Positions 30,706 through 41,860 of a stretch of DNA of 64,000 nt are shown here, one piece after another. The stretch covers positions 2,666,001 through 2,730,000 of the forward strand of contig NZ_CP146614.1 of NCBI RefSeq assembly GCF_037094685.1. The letters run 5' to 3'. Under the pieces are notes generated by a model, which saw only the letters and a list, made by a program, of their open reading frames with translations, was not told the DNA's origin and made no database searches. The position numbers and the translations under genes were made by a program. The DNA is from Massilia sp. METH4 (lineage in GTDB: Bacteria > Pseudomonadota > Gammaproteobacteria > Burkholderiales > Burkholderiaceae_D). The first letter of the stretch is position 1. Each line of letters starts with the position of its first letter.

Positions 30706-31734
30706 TCAGCGCAGGCCGCGCGTGACCTTTGCGACATAGCTGGGCAGGTGCCAGGCACCGCCGGGGGCGACGAGCTTGCACATGCCCGTGGTCGCCGTTT
30801 CCGTCACCACGAAGCGGCGGCCATCCCACACCAGCTTTTCATGCGCCCAGCAGTCGCCCAGGCCGCGGCCTTTTTGCGATGACATGATCGTGCCGGCCGC
30901 GTAATCGGTGCCGTCGCCGGTAATCATTTTCAGGTTGAACGGCGGATTCTTGTTGGCCAGCAGGAAGGCAGTGCCCTGGTTATAGGCGCCCGTCCAGCAC
31001 GGCATTTGCACCAGCAGCTTGTCGGCATTCAGGCGCAGCACGGTCAACTGGTCCGGCGCGAAGGCTTCACAGCCATCGCTGTCGGCGCCGAGCTTCTTGC
31101 GCAGTTCGGCGAGCAGGGTGGCGCGGGCGGTTGCCGGCAAGTCCACCTCGGTCGAGCCGGCCGAAGCAGGGGAGACCTCGGGCGCCGGCAATGGCCCCGG
31201 CACGGCGTCCTCGGCCTTGCTGCCCTTGCGCAGCAGCGCGCCGGGCGTGCCCAGCCGGCCCTGGGCCTCATCCATCTTGAGCAGCACGGCGGAGGCGCCC
31301 TTGCCGGAAAGCTTCCAGGCATGGCTGCCATTGGTCCATTCCACCTTGCCCGTTCCTGCCACCGCCGCCACCAGCGCCTGTGTTTGCGCGGCGGACAGGA
31401 TACCCAGCATTTCCTTGCGGTCGATCTTCACCTGGCCTTCGGTATGGCCATCGATCTTCATCGTCACCACGCCGCCTTTCGGTACCGGCGCCTCCGGATC
31501 GTAGCTGCCCAGGCGCATCCTTGCCTTCACGGGCTGGCCGGGGCCGGCCTGGCGTTCGAGCAGCACCGAGACGGCGGGCTCGGCATCATCGGCTTGGTAA
31601 CCTGCCGCGCGGCAGGTGCGCGTGTTGTCGCACACGAGTTCCCAGTCATGGTGGGTGAACGTGGTACCGGCGGGCTCGCCGGCAAACGAGGGCAGGGCCA
31701 GCGCGGCCAGCAACGGAGCAATCAGGGTTTTCAT
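30706..31734 (-). CDS. DUF1176 domain periplasmic protein
   Basis: 342 residues with a signal peptide (about 1-18, ending LPSFAGE). The DUF1176 pattern is visible as WELVCDNTRTCRAAGYQ, then VAGTGKVEWTNGSHAWKLSGKG-like sequence in two pieces, and the C-terminal GLGDCWAHEKLVWDGRRFV with TTGMCKLV. Cysteine pairs suggest disulfides. I chose the ATG at 31734, the first residue of the signal peptide; the upstream in-frame extension crosses a terminator hairpin and a repeat motif. The function is unknown. Confidence 0.85.
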   Translation of the reverse strand: MKTLIAPLLAALALPSFAGEPAGTTFTHHDWELVCDNTRTCRAAGYQADDAEPAVSVLLERQAGPGQPVKARMRLGSYDPEAPVPKGGVVTMKIDGHTEGQVKIDRKEMLGILSAAQTQALVAAVAGTGKVEWTNGSHAWKLSGKGASAVLLKMDEAQGRLGTPGALLRKGSKAEDAVPGPLPAPEVSPASAGSTEVDLPATARATLLAELRKKLGADSDGCEAFAPDQLTVLRLNADKLLVQMPCWTGAYNQGTAFLLANKNPPFNLKMITGDGTDYAAGTIMSSQKGRGLGDCWAHEKLVWDGRRFVVTETATTGMCKLVAPGGAWHLPSYVAKVTRGLR

Positions 31735-31748
31735 GCCGCAAAGATAAC

Positions 31749-31777
31749 AAAAAAGGACGCACGCAGCGTCCTTTTTT
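31749..31777. terminator. Bidirectional terminator between gatB and the DUF1176 gene
   Basis: AAAAAAGGACGC at 31749-31760 pairs with GCGTCCTTTTTT at 31766-31777 around ACGCA. On the minus strand it ends the gatCAB transcript. Confidence 0.85.
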
Positions 31778-31796
31778 AACCCCGAAAATCTTTCTC

Positions 31797-31906
31797 CAAC
31801 CCCGGTGACAGGCACCGGCCTTTTGGAAATGTTTCTCGAAACCCGGTGCCTGTCACCGGTGTTCCGGAAATGTTTCAGAAAAGGCGGTGCCTGTCACCGG
31901 GGTTCG
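31797..31906. repeat. Three-motif intergenic repeat array, array B
   Basis: Forward GGTGACAGGCACC at 31804-31816 and inverted copies at 31845-31857 and 31886-31898. Starts are again exactly 41 bp apart, as in the array at 19764-19884. Flanks are shared too (CAACCCC before, GGGGTTCG after). The third copy ends 15 bp before the gatB stop codon. Confidence 0.9.
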
Positions 31907-31912
31907 TGCAAC

Positions 31913-33373
31913 TCAGCTGGCCAGCTTTTGCTTCAGCAGTTCCGTCAGCTGCGCGGGGTTGGCCTTGCCTTTCGAGGCCTTCATGGCCTGGCCGATCAGG
32001 GCGTTGATGGCCGCTTCCTTGCCGGCGCGGTATTGCTCGACCGACTTGGCGTTGTTGGCGATGACTTCGTCGACGATGGCGACCAGCGCGCCCGCGTCGG
32101 ACACCTGGCCCAGGTCTTTTTCCTTGATGATGGTATCGACCAGCGCCGCGTCGTCCGCATTCGCCTCCCACAGCGCCTGGAACACTTCCTTCGCGGCCTT
32201 GTTCGAGATCGTGCCGTCGGCGATGCGCTTGAGCATGAGGGCCAGCTGGCCCGGCTTGACGGGGGCGTCGGCGATGTCGACGTCGTTGCGGTTCAGCGTG
32301 GAGGACACGTCGCCCATCAGCCAGTTCGCGGCCGCCTTGGCGTTTTCCTTGCCGGCTTCGGCCACCACGGCTTCGAAGTACGTGGCCATCGCCTTGGACG
32401 AGGTCAGCACGAGCGAGTCGTATTCCGGCAGCTTGTATTCATTCACGAAGCGCTCGCGCATCACGGCCGGCAGTTCCGGCATCGAAGCCTTCACGCGCTC
32501 GATCCACTCCTCGGAGATCGCCAGCGGCGGCAGGTCGGGGTCGGGGAAGTAGCGGTAATCCTGCGCGTCTTCCTTGCTGCGCATCTCGCGCGTTTCCTTC
32601 TTGTCCGGGTCGTACAGCCGGGTGGCTTGCACGACCTTGCCGCCGTCCTCGATCAATTCGATCTGGCGGCGCACTTCCACGTTAACGGCTTCCTCGATGA
32701 AGCGGAACGAGTTCAGGTTCTTGATTTCGCAGCGGGTGCCGAATTCCTTCTGGCCCTTGGGGCGCACGGATACGTTCACGTCGCAGCGGAACGAACCTTC
32801 CTGCATATTGCCGTCGCAGACGCCCAGCCACATCACCAGGCCGTGCAGCGCCTTCGCATAGGCCACGGCCTCCTGCGCCGAACGGATTTCCGGCTCGGAC
32901 ACGATCTCGAGCAGCGGGGTGCCGGCGCGATTCAGGTCGATGCCGGACATGCCATGGTAATCCTCGTGCAGCGACTTGCCGGCATCCTCTTCCAGGTGCG
33001 CGCGCGTCAGGTTCACGGTCTTGGTGACGAACTTGCCATCCTTCTCGTAGCCGAACGTCAGCGAGCCGCCCTGCACGACGGGGTCGTCCATCTGGCTGAT
33101 CTGGTAACCCTTCGGCAGGTCGGGATAGAAGTAGTTTTTACGGGCGAAGATCGATTGCGGCGCAATCTTCGCGCCCACGGCGAGGCCGAAGCGGATCGCG
33201 CGGTCGACGGCCTCCTTGTTCATCACGGGCAGCACGCCCGGCAGGGCCAGGTCCACCGGGCTGGCCTGCGTGTTCGGCTCGGCGCCGAAGGCCGTCGGCG
33301 AGCCGCTGAAGATTTTCGAATCGGTCGTGAGCTGCACGTGGTTCTCGAGACCGATGACGACTTCCCATTCCAT
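31913..33373 (-). CDS. gatB: Asp-tRNA(Asn)/Glu-tRNA(Gln) amidotransferase subunit B
   Basis: 486 residues. Subunit B binds the misacylated tRNA and phosphorylates its side chain before amidation. The start [20 protein letters not shown] is typical, [18 protein letters not shown] and [19 protein letters not shown] are family signatures, and the tRNA-binding YqeY-like tail ends [15 protein letters not shown]. An upstream in-frame extension runs into gatA and is not real. It is the last gene of gatC-gatA-gatB, 29 bp after gatA. Confidence 0.96.
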   Translation of the reverse strand: MEWEVVIGLENHVQLTTDSKIFSGSPTAFGAEPNTQASPVDLALPGVLPVMNKEAVDRAIRFGLAVGAKIAPQSIFARKNYFYPDLPKGYQISQMDDPVVQGGSLTFGYEKDGKFVTKTVNLTRAHLEEDAGKSLHEDYHGMSGIDLNRAGTPLLEIVSEPEIRSAQEAVAYAKALHGLVMWLGVCDGNMQEGSFRCDVNVSVRPKGQKEFGTRCEIKNLNSFRFIEEAVNVEVRRQIELIEDGGKVVQATRLYDPDKKETREMRSKEDAQDYRYFPDPDLPPLAISEEWIERVKASMPELPAVMRERFVNEYKLPEYDSLVLTSSKAMATYFEAVVAEAGKENAKAAANWLMGDVSSTLNRNDVDIADAPVKPGQLALMLKRIADGTISNKAAKEVFQALWEANADDAALVDTIIKEKDLGQVSDAGALVAIVDEVIANNAKSVEQYRAGKEAAINALIGQAMKASKGKANPAQLTELLKQKLAS

Positions 33374-33402
33374 ATCTGTTCTTCCTTGTCTCTTGGATGC
33401 GC

Positions 33403-34893
33403 TTACACGCCTGCCGGAGCACGGGTGTGCCAGTCGGTCGCCTGCTGGAACTGGTGGGCGATGTTCAGCAGCTTCGCTTCGGCAAAGTAGTTGCCGATGA
33501 CCTGCAGGCCCACCGGGCGGTTCGCGTTCTTGTCGCCCTGGCCGAAACCGCAGGGGATCGACATGCCGGGCAGGCCGGCCAGGCTGGTCGAGAGCGTGAA
33601 GATGTCGGCCAGGTAGTTGGCCACCGGATCGTCCGCCCTCGAGCCCAGGTCCCAGGCCACGGTCGGGGCCACCGGGCCCATGATCACGTCGCACACGGCA
33701 TCCGGCCCGGAGAGGACCTTCGCGAAATCGTCGGCGATCAGGCGGCGGATCTTCTGCGCCTTCACATAGTACGCATCGTAGTAGCCATGGCACAGCACAT
33801 AGGTGCCGACCATGATGCGGCGCTGCACCTCGGGGCCGAAGCCCTGGGCGCGCGTCTTCCTGTACATGTCCTGCAGGTCCTTGTAGCCCTCGGCGCGGAA
33901 GCCGTAGCGCACGCCGTCGAAGCGCGACAGGTTCGACGACGCCTCGGCCGGCGCGATCATGTAGTAGGCCGGGATCGACAGCGCGGTGTTCGGCAGCGAG
34001 ATGTCGACCAGCGTGGCGCCCAGCTTCACGAACTGCTCCAGCGCGCCGCGCACGGCCGCTTCCACGTCCGCCGCAAGGCCTTCGCCGAAGTATTCCTTCG
34101 GCACGCCGACGCGCAGGCCGCTCAAGGGTTCATTCAGGTTGCGCGTGAAGTCTTCATGCACGCCGCCCTGTTCCGGCGCGAGGCTCGTCGAGTCGCGCTC
34201 GTCGTAGCCGGCCATAGCGGACAGCAGCAGGGCGCAATCCTCGGCTGTCCGCGCCATCGGGCCGCCCTGGTCCAGCGAGGAGGCGAAGGCGATCATGCCG
34301 AAGCGCGAGACGCGGCCGTAGGTGGGCTTGATGCCGGTGATGCCGCAGAACGAGGCCGGCTGGCGGATCGAGCCGCCCGTGTCGGTGCCGGTCACGGCCG
34401 GCGCCAGGCGCGCGGCCACCGCGGCGGCCGAGCCACCCGAGGAACCGCCCGGCACGGCAGCCTTGTCCCACGGATTCAGCACGGCGCCGAATGCCGAGTT
34501 CTCGTTGGACGAGCCCATGGCGAATTCGTCGCAATTGACCTTGCCGAGGTGGACCATGCCCACGCCATGCAGTTTCTCGACCACCGTGGCGTCGAACGGG
34601 CTCACGTAGTTGGCCAGCATCTTCGAGCCGGCAGTCGAGCGCCAGCCGCGCGTGACGAAGATATCCTTGTGGGCAATCGGCACGCCGGTCAGCGCATGGG
34701 CATTGCCGGCGGCCAGGCGCGCGTCCGCATCGGCGGCCTGGGCCAGCGTCAGCTGGCGGTCAACGTGCAGGAAGGCATTCAGGTCGCTCGCCTCGATGCG
34801 GTCCAGGTAATGCGTGGCCAGCTCGGTGGCGGAAATCTCTTTCGACTGCAGCAGCGCGGACAGTTCTTTGAGGGTCTTGGTATGGATGGTCAT
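33403..34893 (-). CDS. gatA: Asp-tRNA(Asn)/Glu-tRNA(Gln) amidotransferase subunit A
   Basis: 496 residues of the amidase signature family, releasing ammonia from glutamine. The Ser-cisSer-Lys triad is seen as Lys in [14 protein letters not shown], and the serines in [19 protein letters not shown] and [17 protein letters not shown]. It lies 18 bp after gatC and ahead of gatB. Its presence implies that Gln-tRNA or Asn-tRNA is made at least partly by transamidation. Confidence 0.96.
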   Translation of the reverse strand: MTIHTKTLKELSALLQSKEISATELATHYLDRIEASDLNAFLHVDRQLTLAQAADADARLAAGNAHALTGVPIAHKDIFVTRGWRSTAGSKMLANYVSPFDATVVEKLHGVGMVHLGKVNCDEFAMGSSNENSAFGAVLNPWDKAAVPGGSSGGSAAAVAARLAPAVTGTDTGGSIRQPASFCGITGIKPTYGRVSRFGMIAFASSLDQGGPMARTAEDCALLLSAMAGYDERDSTSLAPEQGGVHEDFTRNLNEPLSGLRVGVPKEYFGEGLAADVEAAVRGALEQFVKLGATLVDISLPNTALSIPAYYMIAPAEASSNLSRFDGVRYGFRAEGYKDLQDMYRKTRAQGFGPEVQRRIMVGTYVLCHGYYDAYYVKAQKIRRLIADDFAKVLSGPDAVCDVIMGPVAPTVAWDLGSRADDPVANYLADIFTLSTSLAGLPGMSIPCGFGQGDKNANRPVGLQVIGNYFAEAKLLNIAHQFQQATDWHTRAPAGV

Positions 34894-34911
34894 GTTCTCA
34901 ACGCGCGTGGA

Positions 34912-35211
34912 TTAGTCGATCACCTTCGGCACCAGGTACAGGCCGTCTTCAGTTTTCGGCGCCACTTTCTGGTAGTCGTCGCGGCGGTTCGGTTCGGTGG
35001 GCACGTCGTCGCGCAGGCGCAGGGCGACCTGCATGTGCGCGGCCAGCGGGTGCGCCAGCGGCGGCACGCCGTCGGTATCCACGGCCCGCATCTGCTCGGC
35101 CAGCGCGAAAATGCCGTTCAGCTTGTCCAGCATCGCCGCGGAATGCTGCTCGTCCATTTCCAGTTGCGCCAGCTTGGCGATGCGGTTTACGTCATTGGGT
35201 GTCAGGGACAT
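34912..35211 (-). CDS. gatC: Asp-tRNA(Asn)/Glu-tRNA(Gln) amidotransferase subunit C
   Basis: 99 residues. MSLTPNDVNRIAKLAQLEMD and the conserved PLAHPLAA and DDYQKVAPKTEDGLYLVPKV are the GatC pattern. The small subunit wraps around A and stabilises the GatA-GatB contact. It is the first gene of the operon, divergent from mreB. Confidence 0.95.
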   Translation of the reverse strand: MSLTPNDVNRIAKLAQLEMDEQHSAAMLDKLNGIFALAEQMRAVDTDGVPPLAHPLAAHMQVALRLRDDVPTEPNRRDDYQKVAPKTEDGLYLVPKVID

Positions 35212-36602
<1,391 letters not shown>

Positions 36603-36756
36603 TCGCTACCACGTCGGCCGCCGTTGCCGCCCTCGGTGCCATGGTCGGCGCGACGGTGGCCGGGGCGCGTTTGACGTAAGCAGTCGTTAGCAATACCGGA
36701 GCGGTTCCCGCGCCAGGCACTTGCCGGCGCGGTCCGCTCCCGTCCTTTCAGGGTCT

Positions 36757-37932
36757 ATGGAATACAGTCCGCCGCCACTCTTCAAGCAAGGGGCGTCCGC
36801 GCGCGCCAAGATGATGATCTGCGCGTGCATCTCGATCGCGTTGCTGCTGTTCGATTCGCGGGTCGGCGCGCTGACCGTGGTGCGCCAGGCCGTCGGTACC
36901 GTGCTGTATCCGCTGCAGGTGGTGGCCATGCTGCCGCGCGACGCGATGTTGGGCGTGGGCACGTATTTCTCCACGCTGTCCGGCCTGCAACGCCAGGTGC
37001 GCGACCTGCAGACGAAGCAGATCGCCATGTCGCAGTCCCTGCAGCAGGCGCAGCTCATGCAGATCGAGAATGCCCAGCTGCGCCGCCTGCTGGAAGCCCG
37101 TGAAAAAGTGCCCGGCAAGACGATGCTGGCCGAGATCCTGTACGACGCGCGCGATGTCTTCACCCGCAAGGTGATCCTCAACCGCGGCACCCAGCAGGGT
37201 GTGCGGGCCGGACTGCCGGTGATCGACAACCAGGGCGTGGTGGGGCAGGTGACGCGCGTGTTTCCGTTCACGTCCGAAGTCACGCTGCTGACCGACAAGG
37301 AACAGGCCATTCCCGTGCAGGTGCTGCGCAACGGCTTGCGCAGCGTGGCTTACGGCCGCGGCCAGTCCGGCAACCTCGACCTGCGCTTCATGGCGCCCAA
37401 TGCCGACGTGGTGGTGGGCGACATCCTCGTCACCTCCGGCATCGACGGCGTGTACCCGGCCGGCCTGGCCGTGGCGCGCGTCATGCAGGTGGAGAACAGC
37501 GCGAACGGCATGTTCGGCCGCGTGGTGTGCCAGCCGCTGGCCGGCATCGAGCGCAATACCCAATTGCTGATCCTGATGTCGCCGCCGGAACTGCCGCCAC
37601 GGCCTCCGGAAGAAGATACCAGCAAGCCTGTGAAGAAGAAGAAAACGGCCGATGCCAAGGGAGCGGAGGGCGCGGCCGCCGCCGCCGCTGGTGCCGCCCC
37701 CGCCGGCACGGCTACGCCCACTGCCGCCGGCCCGGCAACGCTACCCGCGGCGCCGGGCGCGAATGGCGCGCCTGGCCTGCGGCCGGCGGCTCCGGCCCCT
37801 GCGGCAACAGCGGGCAACACCGCCGCGCCGCCCGCGGCGGCAACGAACAACGCCGCACCGGTGCCCACGGCAACGACGAACAATGCCGCGCCACGCGCCG
37901 TGCCGCCGGCGGCAGCGAGGGAGACCCGATGA
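36757..37932 (+). CDS. mreC: Rod shape-determining protein MreC with Ala/Pro-rich tail
   Basis: 391 residues. One membrane helix (about 22-42) is followed by a coiled coil (LQRQVRDLQTKQIAMSQSLQ region) and the periplasmic beta-barrel domain (RKVILNRGTQQGVRAGLPVI, then ERNTQLLILMSPPELPPRPP). After about residue 285 there is a low-complexity tail of about 105 residues, mostly Ala, Pro, Gly and Thr with several NNAAP repeats. I chose the ATG at 36757 (MEYSPPPLF); an upstream TTG in frame would add 12 residues. MreC links MreB to PBP2. mreD overlaps the stop by 4 nt. Confidence 0.94.
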   Translation: MEYSPPPLFKQGASARAKMMICACISIALLLFDSRVGALTVVRQAVGTVLYPLQVVAMLPRDAMLGVGTYFSTLSGLQRQVRDLQTKQIAMSQSLQQAQLMQIENAQLRRLLEAREKVPGKTMLAEILYDARDVFTRKVILNRGTQQGVRAGLPVIDNQGVVGQVTRVFPFTSEVTLLTDKEQAIPVQVLRNGLRSVAYGRGQSGNLDLRFMAPNADVVVGDILVTSGIDGVYPAGLAVARVMQVENSANGMFGRVVCQPLAGIERNTQLLILMSPPELPPRPPEEDTSKPVKKKKTADAKGAEGAAAAAAGAAPAGTATPTAAGPATLPAAPGANGAPGLRPAAPAPAATAGNTAAPPAAATNNAAPVPTATTNNAAPRAVPPAAARETR

Positions 37933-38441
37933 ACCGTCCGCAGTACATCCTGCTGCCCGTCAGCCCCGTATTCATCGCCATCAGCCTGATGGCCGCGTTC
38001 CTGCTCAACCTGATGCCATGGGGCCAGTTCGTCGCCGCGCCGGATTTCGTGGCGCTGGTGCTGGTATTCTGGGGCGTGCACCAGCCGCGCCGCGTGGGCA
38101 TCGGCACCGCGTTCTGCCTCGGCCTGCTGATGGATGTGCACGACGCCACGCTGCTGGGCGAGAACGCGCTGGCCTATACGCTGCTGTCGTATTGCGCGAT
38201 CATGATGCATCGGCGGGTGCTGTGGTTCCGGCTGAGCGCGCAGGCGATGCACGTGCTGCCGCTGCTGTTGCTGGCGCAGGTCGTGCAGCTGGCCGTGCGC
38301 TTCCTGGTCTCCGGCAAGTTTCCCGGCTGGTTCTACTTTGTCGAGAGCTTCGTGTCGGCACTGCTGTGGCCCCTGATCACGGTGCTGCTGCTGGCGCCGC
38401 AGCGGCGCGCGGTCGACAAGGATCATACCCGCCCCATTTGA
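37929..38441 (+). CDS. mreD: Rod shape-determining protein MreD
   Basis: 170 residues with about five membrane helices. MNRPQYILLPVSPVFIAISL at the start and DFVALVLVFWGVHQPRRVG and GLLMDVHDATLLGENALAYT in the middle are typical of MreD. Its start overlaps the mreC stop (ATGA) and the mrdA start lies 13 bp downstream. It is part of the elongasome membrane complex. Confidence 0.93.
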   Translation: MNRPQYILLPVSPVFIAISLMAAFLLNLMPWGQFVAAPDFVALVLVFWGVHQPRRVGIGTAFCLGLLMDVHDATLLGENALAYTLLSYCAIMMHRRVLWFRLSAQAMHVLPLLLLAQVVQLAVRFLVSGKFPGWFYFVESFVSALLWPLITVLLLAPQRRAVDKDHTRPI

Positions 38442-38454
38442 CTCGCCCATCGCC

Positions 38455-40743
38455 ATGACCGAGCTGAAAGACAACGAGCGCGAACTGCACCTGTTTCGGG
38501 TGCGGCTGACGCTGCTCGGGTCCCTCGTCTTCATCTGCTTCGCGCTGCTGCTGGCGCGCCTCGTGTGGCTGCAGGTGATCCGGCACAACGACTACATGGC
38601 GCAGGCAGAGGACAACCGGATCGCCGTGGTGCCGATCCAGCCGAACCGGGGCCTCATCCTCGACCGCAACGGCGTGGTCCTGGCCCGCAACTATTCGGCG
38701 TACACGCTGGAGATCACGCCATCCAAGCTACGCATTCCCCTCGAGGAGATGATCGACGAGCTGGCGACGATCGTGGAAGTGACGCCGAAGGACCGGCGCC
38801 GCTTCAAGAAGCTGATGGAGGAATCGAAGAACTTCGCCAGCATCCCGCTGCGCACCCGGCTGTCGGACGAGGAAGTGGCCCGCTTCACGGCGAACCGGTT
38901 CCGCTACCCCGGCGTGGAAGTGCAGGCGCGCCTGTTCCGCAACTATCCGCTGGGCGAAACCGCCTCGCACGTGATCGGCTACATCGGCCGCATCAACCAG
39001 AAGGAAGCCAAGGCGATCGAGGAAAGCGAGCACGCCGCCAACTACAACGGCACCGACTACATCGGCAAGGAAGGGCTGGAGAAAAGCTACGAGAAGCACC
39101 TGCACGGCATCACCGGTTACGAGGAAGTGGAAGTCTCGGCCGGCGGGCGCGCAATCCGCACGCTGTCGCGCACGCCGCCCACGTCCGGCAGCAACCTGAT
39201 CCTCTCGATCGACATCGAACTGCAGAAGATTGCCGAGGAAGCGTTCGGCGAATGGCGCGGCGCGCTGGTGGCGATCGAACCGTCGACCGGCGACGTGCTG
39301 GCCTATGTATCCCGGCCGGGCTACGACCCGAACCTGTTCGTGGACGGCATCGATACGCAGAGCTGGAACGAATTGAACACGTCGCTGGACCGCCCGATGG
39401 TGAACCGGCCGCTGTCCGGCACCTACGCACCCGGTTCCACCTTCAAGCCGTTCATGGCGCTGGCCGCGCTGGAGACGGGCAAGCGCACGCCGTCGCAGGC
39501 GATCTTCGACCCCGGCTATATGTACCTCGGCAATCACAAGTTCCGCGACGACGTGCCCGGCGGCCACGGCACGGTGGACCTGCGCAAGTCGATCGTCGTT
39601 TCCTGCAACACGTATTACTACCAGCTGGGCCGCGACATGGGGATCGACATGATCCACGACTTCATGAAGCCGTTCGGTTTCGGCCAGAAGACCGGCATCG
39701 ACCTGGAAAACGAAAAGACGGGCGTGCTGCCGTCGAAGGAATGGAAGCAGGCGCGCTACAAGAAGAATCCGGCCGCCGGCAAGTGGGTGGGGGGCGACAC
39801 GATCTCCGTGTCGAACGGTTCGGGCTACAACTCCTATACGCCGCTGCAGATCGCGCACGCGGTGGCGAACCTGGCCAACAACGGCATCGTGATGAAGCCG
39901 CACCTGGTCAAGATCATCGAGGACGGCGGCACCCGCGCGCGCACCCTGACGGTGCCGAAGGAGAGCTACCGCATCCCGCTGAAGCAGCAGAACATCGACC
40001 TGATCAAGGATGCGATGGTGGGCGTGGTGAGCGAGCAGGGCGGCACCGCCACGCGTGCCTTCGCGGGCGTGCAATACACGGTGGGCGGCAAGACGGGTAC
40101 CGCCCAGGTTGTGGGCATCAAGGCCAACGAGAAGTACAACGCCAAGACGCTGGCCGAGCGGCTGCGCGACAATGCGCTGTTCGTGGCCTTCGCCCCGGCC
40201 GACAAGCCGCGCATCGTGCTGGCCATGGTGGTCGAGAACGCCGGCTTCGGCGGCGCCGTGGCCGCGCCGATCGCCCGCAAGGTGCTCGACTACCACATGC
40301 TCGGCAAGCGCCCGACCGAGAAGAACACCGACAAGGTGCCGAAGGAAGATGCCGAGGTGATCGAGCCCATCGAAGGCCCGCTGGCCGAGGAAGAGGCGGC
40401 CCTCGCGCGCGAACAGCTGGCGGCGCAGCAGGCGCAGGGCGGCCAGGCCGCCTCGCCCGCGGCCCCCGCGCAACCGGCGGCGCCGGGCACGACACCGAAC
40501 GCCGCGCGCAAGCCGGCCGCGCCGCCGCCCGCGCCGGGCCTGGTGCCGGTGCGCCCCGCCACCACGGCACCGCCGGCCGCACAGGCGCCGGCACCCGCGC
40601 GGCAGGCTACCGGGGGCGCTCCGGCGGCGCAGGCACCCGCGCGCCAAGCCACCGTGGCCGCTCCGGCGGCGCAGGCACCGGCACCGGTCCCTGCGCGGCC
40701 GGCGCAGCAACCGGCGGCCGTCCCGCCAAGGAACAGGGAATAG
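38455..40743 (+). CDS. mrdA: Penicillin-binding protein 2 with Ala/Pro-rich tail
   Basis: Transpeptidase that cross-links peptidoglycan during cell elongation. 762 residues: a short cytoplasmic start, one membrane helix (about 20-42), the dimerisation domain, and the transpeptidase domain with Ser328 in APGSTFKPFMA, SVSNGSGYN (SxN) and VGGKTGTAQVVG (KTG). From about residue 625 the protein carries about 135 residues of low-complexity Ala/Pro/Gln/Arg sequence with near-repeats of APARQAT. E. coli PBP2 has 633 residues, so the tail is extra. rodA follows after 1 bp. Confidence 0.96.
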   Translation: MTELKDNERELHLFRVRLTLLGSLVFICFALLLARLVWLQVIRHNDYMAQAEDNRIAVVPIQPNRGLILDRNGVVLARNYSAYTLEITPSKLRIPLEEMIDELATIVEVTPKDRRRFKKLMEESKNFASIPLRTRLSDEEVARFTANRFRYPGVEVQARLFRNYPLGETASHVIGYIGRINQKEAKAIEESEHAANYNGTDYIGKEGLEKSYEKHLHGITGYEEVEVSAGGRAIRTLSRTPPTSGSNLILSIDIELQKIAEEAFGEWRGALVAIEPSTGDVLAYVSRPGYDPNLFVDGIDTQSWNELNTSLDRPMVNRPLSGTYAPGSTFKPFMALAALETGKRTPSQAIFDPGYMYLGNHKFRDDVPGGHGTVDLRKSIVVSCNTYYYQLGRDMGIDMIHDFMKPFGFGQKTGIDLENEKTGVLPSKEWKQARYKKNPAAGKWVGGDTISVSNGSGYNSYTPLQIAHAVANLANNGIVMKPHLVKIIEDGGTRARTLTVPKESYRIPLKQQNIDLIKDAMVGVVSEQGGTATRAFAGVQYTVGGKTGTAQVVGIKANEKYNAKTLAERLRDNALFVAFAPADKPRIVLAMVVENAGFGGAVAAPIARKVLDYHMLGKRPTEKNTDKVPKEDAEVIEPIEGPLAEEEAALAREQLAAQQAQGGQAASPAAPAQPAAPGTTPNAARKPAAPPPAPGLVPVRPATTAPPAAQAPAPARQATGGAPAAQAPARQATVAAPAAQAPAPVPARPAQQPAAVPPRNRE

Positions 40744-40744
40744 T

Positions 40745-41860
40745 ATGCGCATCAATGAACGGCGCTCGCTGTGGCGGCGCGTGAAACCTTATGTGGCGGT
40801 GTTCGACCCGCCGCTGCTGACCTTGCTGGTGCTGCTGCTGACGACCAGCCTGGTCACGCTGTACTCGGCCAGCCTGGATATTCCCGGCAAGATCGAGGAC
40901 CAGCTGCGCAATATCGCCATGTGCGTGCTCGTCATGTGGATCACGGCGAACATTTCGCCGCAGAACATGGCCCGTATCGCGGTGCCGGCCTACGCGGTCA
41001 CCGTGCTGCTGCTGGTGGCGGTGGCGCTGTTCGGCACCATCAAGCTGGGCGCGCGGCGCTGGCTGCACATCGGCATCATCGACATCCAGCCCTCCGAGCT
41101 GGCCAAGATCGCGGTGCCGCTGATGCTGGCGTGGTACTTCCAGCACCAGCAGGGGCACCTGCGATGGCATACCTATCTGATCGGCGCCCTGCTGCTGCTG
41201 GTGCCGGTGGGCCTCGTGATGCGGCAGCCGGACCTCGGCACGTCGCTGCTGGTGGTCGCCGCCGGTTTCGCCGTGATCTATCTCGCCGGGCTGCCGTGGC
41301 GCGCGATGGCGGCACTGGCGATCGCCGGCGCTTGCTTCATGCCGGTAGCCTGGTCCATGATGCACGACTACCAGCGCGAACGGGTGATGACGCTGATCGA
41401 CCCGACCGCCGACCCGCTGGGCAAGGGCTTCCACATCATCCAGTCGACCATCGCGATCGGCTCGGGCGGCATCATGGGCAAGGGCTGGACCAAGGGCACG
41501 CAGACCCACCTCGAATTCATTCCCGAGCGCACGACGGACTTCATCTTTTCCGTCTACTCCGAGGAATTCGGCCTGGCGGGCAACCTGTTCCTCATGTTGC
41601 TGTACCTGCTGCTGATCGGCCGTGGCATGATGATCGCCGCCGGAGCGCCCAATTTCTTCACACGCCTGCTTGCAGGAGCGATGACAATGATCTTCTTTAC
41701 CTATGCATTCGTGAACATGGGAATGGTGAGCGGCATCTTGCCCGTGGTGGGCGTGCCGCTGCCATTCATGAGTTATGGCGGCACCGCGCTGCTGACCCTG
41801 GGCATCGTGTCCGGTATCCTGATGAGCGTGCAGCGCCATCGCAAGCTGGTGCAGACCTGA
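40745..41860 (+). CDS. rodA: RodA, SEDS-family peptidoglycan glycosyltransferase
   Basis: 371 residues with about ten membrane helices. SEDS signatures are GARRWLHIGIIDIQPSELAK, FMSYGGTALLTLGIVSGIL and the catalytic Asp region KGTQTHLEFIPERTTDFIFS. RodA polymerises glycan strands with PBP2 as partner. It starts 1 bp after mrdA, and its stop shares a base with the rlpA start (TGATG). Confidence 0.96.
   Translation: MRINERRSLWRRVKPYVAVFDPPLLTLLVLLLTTSLVTLYSASLDIPGKIEDQLRNIAMCVLVMWITANISPQNMARIAVPAYAVTVLLLVAVALFGTIKLGARRWLHIGIIDIQPSELAKIAVPLMLAWYFQHQQGHLRWHTYLIGALLLLVPVGLVMRQPDLGTSLLVVAAGFAVIYLAGLPWRAMAALAIAGACFMPVAWSMMHDYQRERVMTLIDPTADPLGKGFHIIQSTIAIGSGGIMGKGWTKGTQTHLEFIPERTTDFIFSVYSEEFGLAGNLFLMLLYLLLIGRGMMIAAGAPNFFTRLLAGAMTMIFFTYAFVNMGMVSGILPVVGVPLPFMSYGGTALLTLGIVSGILMSVQRHRKLVQT

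Noticed and set aside
38565..40784. Long alternative plus frame and 675-codon minus frame across mrdA
   Set aside because: Both are shadows of PBP2, whose SxxK, SxN and KTG motifs are intact. Their composition is Arg/Gly/His-rich without domains.
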